A stretch of DNA of 64,000 bases, taken from assembly GCF_044386045.1 (NCBI RefSeq), contig NZ_JBISCD010000040.1, positions 1,054,001 to 1,118,000 of the forward strand, read 5' to 3'. Source of the stretch: Thalassobellus sediminis (GTDB taxonomy: Bacteria; Bacteroidota; Bacteroidia; Flavobacteriales; Flavobacteriaceae). The notes beneath the pieces were generated by a model. The model had not been told where the DNA came from and made no database searches. It saw only the letters and a program-made list of their open reading frames with translations. Positions 58,962 to 64,000 of this stretch are shown here, in pieces. The position numbers and the translations under genes are program-made. Each line of letters begins with the position of its first letter. The first letter of the stretch is position 1.

Positions 58962-59543
58962 TTAATAATATGCATATGGTTCAGTAAAAAATGAAGAACC
59001 ATTATAATAATATGCTAACGTATTACAAGAATAATTAAACCTTATAGATAATTCTTCTTCCCAAAATTTAATAACATATTGTTTGGCGTTCCTAATGGCT
59101 TCATCAAAAGATGTAGAATTTTTCTTTATTAGAGCATAACAAATACGCATAACATTGTTTAGGTTTTCTTTCGACAGTATTTTGTATAACAGTTTGAACC
59201 ATTCTAAATCATGCTCAATAGATGTTAATGTAGCATCTAGATTATTCTTTTTAATTAGCCTGCCAATAAGGATTTTTGCTATTCCAGAGCCAAACTCTAT
59301 AATTTGCTTTCTATCGTTAATGATTATATCATTGATAATATGATTTAAACAAAAAGGTCTTAATGAACCTCTAGTGAATGGTATATATGGGTAGTTATAT
59401 ATTAATGTGCCTAAAGAGTTAAAACTAAGTATATCTTCAGAAAAAAATCTATTTAGCTTATACTTATAATTTATTTGACTAAAAGAGTTGGTCAAAAACT
59501 GCAAAAGTAAATCGGAATCATTTTCTTCTTTTTGATTGCTCAT
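58962..59543 (-). CDS. Methyltransferase-like protein, possibly degenerate
   Basis: 193 residues. The middle (QIIEFGSGIAKILIGRLIKK, LTSIEHDLEWFKLLYKILSK) matches SAM-binding motifs I and II of a class I methyltransferase, with E-x-G-x-G. The expected later strands with a DG(P) motif are missing; instead the end reads NLNNVMRICYALIKKNSTSF ... SSFFTEPYAYY. Either a short variant or a fused/degraded gene. It is the second gene of the operon after the methyltransferase at 59635 (91 bp gap). Confidence 0.55.
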   Translation of the reverse strand: MSNQKEENDSDLLLQFLTNSFSQINYKYKLNRFFSEDILSFNSLGTLIYNYPYIPFTRGSLRPFCLNHIINDIIINDRKQIIEFGSGIAKILIGRLIKKNNLDATLTSIEHDLEWFKLLYKILSKENLNNVMRICYALIKKNSTSFDEAIRNAKQYVIKFWEEELSIRFNYSCNTLAYYYNGSSFFTEPYAYY

Positions 59544-59634
59544 TTATTATATATTTTAATTACGATTAATTTTTAGAATAAAGACTTTGACTATTTATTT
59601 AGAAGAAATTTGTTTTACATAAATACAACTTTTT

Positions 59635-60264
59635 CTATTTTAGATGATAGAAAACACCAAGTAGTTTGTTGTCTATAAGTAACTTAAATCCAGGGTATCT
59701 TTTTAAAAATATTTCTCTAGTTAAATCTGCTTGTCTATGATCGCCACTGCCATCTAATTGGGAGCCAATTTGTTTCATTTGATAAGGGACTGCCGCTATT
59801 AGTAAATCACTATGTTCTTTTGCATACGTAATGACATCTTTAGCTCTTTTAATTTTTAAGTGCTCAAGGATATCTCCCATAATTATAATATCATAATGCT
59901 CATCATATTTAAAATCAACTATATCACAATGAAAAACATTTTGATACATTTTTTTTAACTCAAATTTTTTAATATATGGTTGATATATTTCAACAGCATC
60001 AAAATATTTATATCCTTTTTCCTTTAATAACTTAAAATAAGTTCCTTGTCCCGGACCTACATCAAGAATTTTACTGTTTTTATCAGGGCAAATTTTTTCT
60101 ATAAAAACAATTGTTTCTTTTTTGCCAAAAGGAAAACTTGTTCCAGAATATCTTGTAATTTCAGAATAATCACTTTTACCTAATCCAAATTTGTTTTTAA
60201 AATAACGATTAATTAACGTCCTGCTTTTTTTAATTTGGTAAGCAGTCTCTTTGATCATTTTCAT
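59635..60264 (-). CDS. Class I SAM-dependent methyltransferase
   Basis: 209 residues. Motif I ILDVGPGQGTYFKLLKEKG (about 66-84), motif II DAVEIYQPYI, and motif IV/V YDIIIMGDILEHLKIKRAKDV with later SDLLIAAVPYQMKQIGSQLDGSGDHRQADLT. This layout suits small-molecule or glycan O-methyltransferases; peptide methylation is also possible. An alternative start is the next ATG two codons on. First gene of the minus-strand unit that reaches to 56163. Confidence 0.82.
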   Translation of the reverse strand: MKMIKETAYQIKKSRTLINRYFKNKFGLGKSDYSEITRYSGTSFPFGKKETIVFIEKICPDKNSKILDVGPGQGTYFKLLKEKGYKYFDAVEIYQPYIKKFELKKMYQNVFHCDIVDFKYDEHYDIIIMGDILEHLKIKRAKDVITYAKEHSDLLIAAVPYQMKQIGSQLDGSGDHRQADLTREIFLKRYPGFKLLIDNKLLGVFYHLK

Positions 60265-60615
60265 GTAATTTAAAATTTATTTATTGAAGTTTAAAAACTG
60301 AACTGATATAATTTAGAGTATTTGTCTTACAATTATAAGAAAAAAAAACTTATAAAATTGATTATACTTTGTGTTTTTTATAATCTTTCAGAGTCATAGA
60401 GCCATTTAGAATAAAAAACTTTAAATAGAATAGTTTTATTAGGATATTTAACTTGGTGTTTTAAATATATTATGGTGTGAAAGATTTATTATATTTAGTT
60501 ATTGACTCAAAAGAGTATTCTAAATTTTAGAGATAAACGTTTTCAAATCAACAGAGTATTTAATTGCAAAAAAAAATAAAGACTTGAGTATTTAATTTTT
60601 AACAAAGAACACCTT
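60265..60615. other. AT-rich gap before glyS
   Basis: No gene, tRNA or clear repeat seen. The left side should hold the promoter of the minus-strand methyltransferase/GT unit, but no clear TAnnTTTG box was found. Confidence 0.5.
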
Positions 60616-60641
60616 TTGTTTCGAGTGGTTTTTTATTTTTG
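60616..60641 (+). promoter_or_regulatory. Promoter of glyS, nearly leaderless
   Basis: TTG (60616-60618), 15-bp spacer, TATTTTTG (60634-60641), four bases before the ATG at 60646. A start site 5-7 bases after the box falls on or inside the start codon. Confidence 0.55.
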
Positions 60642-60645
60642 CACC

Positions 60646-62187
60646 ATGGCAAATCAAGATGATAAATTTAAGAAGGTAATATCGCATGCAAAGGAGTACG
60701 GTTATGTATTTCAAAGTAGTGAGATATACGATGGTTTAAGTGCAGTTTATGACTATGCACAAAACGGCGCAGAATTAAAGAAAAATATACGTGACTATTG
60801 GTGGAAAGCCATGGTACAAATGAATGAAAATATAGTGGGTATTGATGCCGCTATATTTATGCATCCAACTACTTGGAAAGCGTCTGGACACGTTGATGCG
60901 TTTAATGACCCGTTAATTGATAATAAAGATTCTAAAAAGCGTTATAGAGCCGATGTTTTAATTGAAGACTATTGTGCTAAAATTGAAGCTAAAATAGATA
61001 AGGAAGTTAAAAAAGCAGCAAAACGTTTTGGTGAGGCTTTTAATAAAGAAGAATTTCTTGCTACAAACGGACGTGTTGTAGGGTATCAAGAAAAAATAAA
61101 TACGATACTTTCACGAATGGGGAAATCTTTAGAAAATGAAGATTTAGCCGATGTGAAAGCACTTATTGAAGAGTTAGAAATTGCCGATCCGTTAACAGGA
61201 AGTAAAAACTGGACAGATGTTAAGCAATTTAACCTGATGTTTGGTACAAAGCTAGGTGCTTCTGCTGAAACAGCAATGGATTTATATTTACGTCCTGAAA
61301 CGGCACAAGGTATTTTTGTTAACTTTTTAAATGTACAAAAAACAAGTCGTCAAAAAATTCCGTTTGGTATTGCGCAAACAGGAAAAGCTTTTAGAAATGA
61401 AATTGTTGCAAGACAGTTTATTTTTAGAATGCGTGAGTTTGAACAAATGGAAATGCAATTTTTTATTAAACCTGGTACGCAAGTAGAATGGTACAACCAT
61501 TGGAAAGAAACCAGAATGAAATGGCATTTAAGTTTAGGTATGGGTGCTGATAATTATCGTTTTCATGACCATGAAAAATTAGCGCATTATGCTGATGCTG
61601 CTGCCGATATTGAATTTAAATTCCCATTTGGTTTTAAAGAATTAGAAGGGATTCATTCTCGTACCGATTTCGATTTAAAAGCACACGAAGAATATTCAGG
61701 AAAGAAATTACAATATTTCGATCATGAAGACAATAAAAGTTACACACCGTATGTGTTAGAAACGTCTATAGGTTTAGATCGTATGTTTTTAGCGGTATTT
61801 TCAAATTCTTTACAAGAAGAGGAACTTGAAAATGGAACGACAAGAACGGTTTTAAAATTACCAAGTGTATTAGCACCAGTAAAAGCGGCTATTTTACCAT
61901 TGGTTAAAAAAGATGGTTTACCAGAAGTAGCTCGTAAAATTATTGATGACCTGAAATGGGATTTCAATGTTGTTTATGATGAAAAAGATGCTGTAGGACG
62001 TCGTTATAGAAGGCAAGATGCTAACGGAACACCGTTTTGTATTACTGTAGATCATGATACGTTAACAGATAATATGGTAACTATTCGTCATAGGGATACT
62101 ATGGAGCAACAACGTGTTAAAATAGAAGATTTAAGAGGTATTATTAAGCAAGAAGTAGATGTGCGTTCTTGGTTAATGAAAATGTAG
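60646..62187 (+). CDS. glyS: Glycyl-tRNA synthetase (alpha2 type, class II)
   Basis: 513 residues from the ATG at 60646 (MANQDDKFKKVISHAKEYGY); a longer frame begins ten codons upstream but lies in the promoter. Class II motifs: IFMHPTTWKASGHVDAF..., motif 2 (FRNEIVARQFIFRMREFEQMEMQFF), and motif 3 (LETSIGLDRMFLAV). The dimeric type of Bacteroidota, not the alpha/beta tetramer. The C-terminal anticodon-binding domain has LPLVKKDGLPEVARKI and YRRQDANGTPFCITVD. Charges tRNA-Gly. Single-gene unit. Confidence 0.97.
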   Translation: MANQDDKFKKVISHAKEYGYVFQSSEIYDGLSAVYDYAQNGAELKKNIRDYWWKAMVQMNENIVGIDAAIFMHPTTWKASGHVDAFNDPLIDNKDSKKRYRADVLIEDYCAKIEAKIDKEVKKAAKRFGEAFNKEEFLATNGRVVGYQEKINTILSRMGKSLENEDLADVKALIEELEIADPLTGSKNWTDVKQFNLMFGTKLGASAETAMDLYLRPETAQGIFVNFLNVQKTSRQKIPFGIAQTGKAFRNEIVARQFIFRMREFEQMEMQFFIKPGTQVEWYNHWKETRMKWHLSLGMGADNYRFHDHEKLAHYADAAADIEFKFPFGFKELEGIHSRTDFDLKAHEEYSGKKLQYFDHEDNKSYTPYVLETSIGLDRMFLAVFSNSLQEEELENGTTRTVLKLPSVLAPVKAAILPLVKKDGLPEVARKIIDDLKWDFNVVYDEKDAVGRRYRRQDANGTPFCITVDHDTLTDNMVTIRHRDTMEQQRVKIEDLRGIIKQEVDVRSWLMKM

Positions 62188-62234
62188 CTAGCTTAGTTTG
62201 TTATGCTGAACTTGTTTCAGTATCTCATAAAAAC

Positions 62235-62268
62235 AAAAATCCCAAACAATGATTGTTTGGGATTTTTG
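62235..62268. terminator. Bidirectional terminator after glyS
   Basis: AAAAATCCCAAACA / TGTTTGGGATTTTT stem, flanked by A and T runs; convergent with the Lrp-type gene. Confidence 0.88.
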
Positions 62269-62287
62269 CTATAAATAATAATGTTAA

Positions 62288-62758
62288 TTATATAGTTATT
62301 TGTCTGTCAATTTGTTGGTCTAATGAAATAAACGTTTCTGTTCTTGAAACACCAGAAATAGTTTGTATGTCATTATTAAGTAAATGCATTAAATGCGCAT
62401 TGTCTTTACAAAGTATTTTAATTAAAACATTCCAGTTGCCAGTAGTGTAATGGCACTCTAGTACTTCAGGCACTTTCTTTAGTTGCTTTATAGCTTCAGG
62501 GTTTTGTATTGCTTTATCTAAATAAACTCCAATAAAAGCAACAGTTTCGTAGCCTAATATTTTAGGGTTAATAACAAATTTAGAACCAGAAATTAAACCA
62601 GATTTTTCAAGTTTACGTAATCTTTGATGAATGGCAGCTCCAGAAATATCAACATTTCTAGCTATTTCTAAAATTGGTATTCTTGCATCTTCCATTAAAG
62701 TGCGTAGTATTTTTTTGTCTATACCGTCAATAGTAATAACTTTCGTTTTGGATTTCAT
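62288..62758 (-). CDS. Lrp/AsnC family transcriptional regulator
   Basis: 156 residues. N-terminal helix-turn-helix (GIDKKILRTLMEDARIPILEIARNVDISGAAIHQRLRKLEKSGLI) and a C-terminal RAM effector domain (GYETVAFIGVYL, VLECHYTTGNWNVLIKILCKDN, GVSRTETFISLD). Lrp-type proteins sense amino acids. The saccharopine dehydrogenase-like gene lies just upstream on the same strand (129 bp), which suggests regulation of amino acid, perhaps lysine, breakdown. Confidence 0.95.
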   Translation of the reverse strand: MKSKTKVITIDGIDKKILRTLMEDARIPILEIARNVDISGAAIHQRLRKLEKSGLISGSKFVINPKILGYETVAFIGVYLDKAIQNPEAIKQLKKVPEVLECHYTTGNWNVLIKILCKDNAHLMHLLNNDIQTISGVSRTETFISLDQQIDRQITI

Positions 62759-62887
62759 GTAATAAATTGTTTTAATTTAGAACACAAAAGTAGTTATTTG
62801 ATTTTAATTTGAAACTATTTTTTATAATAATGATTATTCGAAGTGTTTTTTTGATTCTAAAGGAATTAAAAAAAGAATAATGTGTTA

Positions 62888-64000
62888 TTAATTATTTAAA
62901 GGGTTGTAGCCTAAATACGGAACTTCTTTTTCGTTAAATTTAATGTCAAAAGTTTCGAGTTCTTCTAGTATTGGTTGGTAAATTTCTTTTTTAATAGGGA
63001 TTTGCACACCTGTAGCTTTAATTTTTCCATTTAAAATTGCAATTGTGGCTATTGCAACTGGCAAACCTACCGTTTTAGCCATAGCAGTATATGTTTGATT
63101 TTCACCTACAACAACCATATTAGCATCTATTTGATGTTTTTTACCATCTTTTTCATAGCCAAATTTATGGTACATAACTATCATGTCTTTATCATCTTCA
63201 GCAAGTGTCCAGCTATCCATTAATATTTTTTGAAGTATTTGTGCTGGTGTAGCTTTTTTTAATGCGACTCTTTTTTTTGCATTAAAAATATCAAGTTCAA
63301 CGAGTTTGTCCCAAACAATATCATCTTGATCTATTTTAAGGGCGTGTCTTAATTTTAATTCAACAGAGTCAAAAGGACTATAAGTTAGAAATGCATTTAT
63401 AAAATCACGGTAACTCATGTTCTCACTATCATCAATAGTATAACTATCATCAGTCATACCAAGTGTTACAAAAATATTCCAAGCTCTACTAAATCCAACA
63501 CGTCTCATGGTGCCTCTATACAGCGTTTGCACATTTTCTAAACCATAAATACTTTGGTATTTTAAAGAATCTCGATTAGCATAAACTTCAAAACGACCAA
63601 AATGCTCTATGTCTAAAAATTCTGTGCGCCTAAATAAACGGTTATAAGGAATGTATTTATAAGTACCTTCTTGTAAAAATTTAGCAGTACCACCTTGTCC
63701 TGCAGTTACCACATTTCTTGGGTTCCAAGTAAATTTGTAATTCCATAAGTTGTTATCGCTTTCTGGAGCAACTAAACCCCCTGTAAACGATTCAAATAAA
63801 ATCATTTTTCCGCCATTGTCTCTAATACGATCTATAACTTGCATAGCACTCATATGGTCTATACCTGGATCTACTCCAATTTCATTCATTAAAACAATAC
63901 CTTTTGCTATGGCTTCATCATTTAAAGCTTGCATTTCTTTACTAACATAAGAGGCTGTAACCATGTGTTTTCCATATAAAACGCAGTCTTTAGCAACTTC
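62888..64000 (-). CDS. Saccharopine dehydrogenase-like protein (5' end outside window)
   Basis: About 370 C-terminal residues seen; the frame continues to the window edge, and the ATG at 63964 is internal. The visible part covers GIVLMNEIGVDPGIDHMSAMQ, FTGGLVAPESDNNLWNYKFTW, NVVTAGQGGTAKF and ATGVQIPIKKEIYQPILEEL, matching saccharopine reductase/dehydrogenase C-terminal domains of Bacteroidota. The Rossmann domain lies outside. Likely acts in lysine breakdown; lysine 6-dehydrogenase is an alternative. An Lrp regulator gene lies downstream on the same strand. Confidence 0.88.
   Translation of the reverse strand, partial: EVAKDCVLYGKHMVTASYVSKEMQALNDEAIAKGIVLMNEIGVDPGIDHMSAMQVIDRIRDNGGKMILFESFTGGLVAPESDNNLWNYKFTWNPRNVVTAGQGGTAKFLQEGTYKYIPYNRLFRRTEFLDIEHFGRFEVYANRDSLKYQSIYGLENVQTLYRGTMRRVGFSRAWNIFVTLGMTDDSYTIDDSENMSYRDFINAFLTYSPFDSVELKLRHALKIDQDDIVWDKLVELDIFNAKKRVALKKATPAQILQKILMDSWTLAEDDKDMIVMYHKFGYEKDGKKHQIDANMVVVGENQTYTAMAKTVGLPVAIATIAILNGKIKATGVQIPIKKEIYQPILEELETFDIKFNEKEVPYLGYNPLNN

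Noticed and set aside
1..64000. tRNA, rRNA, insertion sequence or prophage genes
   Set aside because: No cloverleaf, rRNA signature, transposase or phage protein was recognised in any gap or frame; a tRNAscan/ISfinder run would settle it.

Overview
The window is AT-rich chromosomal DNA from a member of the Bacteroidota, most likely a marine Flavobacteriaceae. The signs are TonB-dependent receptors, a type IX secretion sorting domain on an exported lyase, -7 boxes of the form TAnnTTTG instead of sigma-70 promoters, lack of Shine-Dalgarno sequences, and Bacteroidota-typical families (GGGPS, DUF3127, DUF3098, DUF4301, S46 dipeptidyl peptidase). No rRNA, tRNA, CRISPR array, transposase or phage gene was recognised.

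Layout. 0-4 kb: end of a TonB receptor paired with a beta-propeller phytase lipoprotein, a DinB-like protein, and two secreted proteins with possible cysteine-hydrolase signatures. 4.3-7.1 kb: ahcY, a phosphopantetheinyl transferase and a GGGP synthase. 7.1-15.1 kb: a minus-strand pectin (rhamnogalacturonan) operon of PL11 lyase, GH2 and GH35. 15.3-22.2 kb: a cofactor-uptake region with pnuC, a NadR-like kinase, DUF4301 and an ArfB-like hydrolase, then a TPP riboswitch driving a TonB receptor, an isopenicillin-N-synthase-like dioxygenase and a second PnuC-type transporter (PnuT). 22-48 kb: mainly housekeeping genes (greA, HIT, a sensor kinase, aat, tag, truB, uppP, ftsX, leuS, ald, a membrane MutS homologue, a DPP11-like peptidase, methionine aminotransferase and omega-amidase). 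A glycerate kinase with a frameshift near codon 19 lies between uppP and the DUF3098 gene.

49.7-60.3 kb is the most unusual region. Two small double-glycine-leader peptides with six cysteines each surround a protein combining a C39-like domain, a VKOR domain and a thioredoxin domain. A C39 peptidase-ABC exporter and an HlyD-type adaptor follow. On the opposite strand, converging on them, are a protein of unknown function, a glycosyltransferase resembling the collagen lysyl-hydroxylase (PLOD) GT domain, a GT2 enzyme and two methyltransferase-like proteins. Three copies of a structured leader element, with a compensatory base change, precede the two peptide genes and the disulfide-forming protein. 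Together this looks like an export and maturation system for disulfide-bonded, possibly glycosylated, ribosomal peptides. It resembles the glycocins of Firmicutes but uses different parts.

60.6-64 kb: glyS with a nearly leaderless promoter, an Lrp/AsnC regulator, and the start-truncated end of a saccharopine dehydrogenase-like gene. Intergenic DNA carries several repeat types, including two copies of a 120-140 bp element with inverted ends. Function calls rest on reading motifs by eye; no database search was run.
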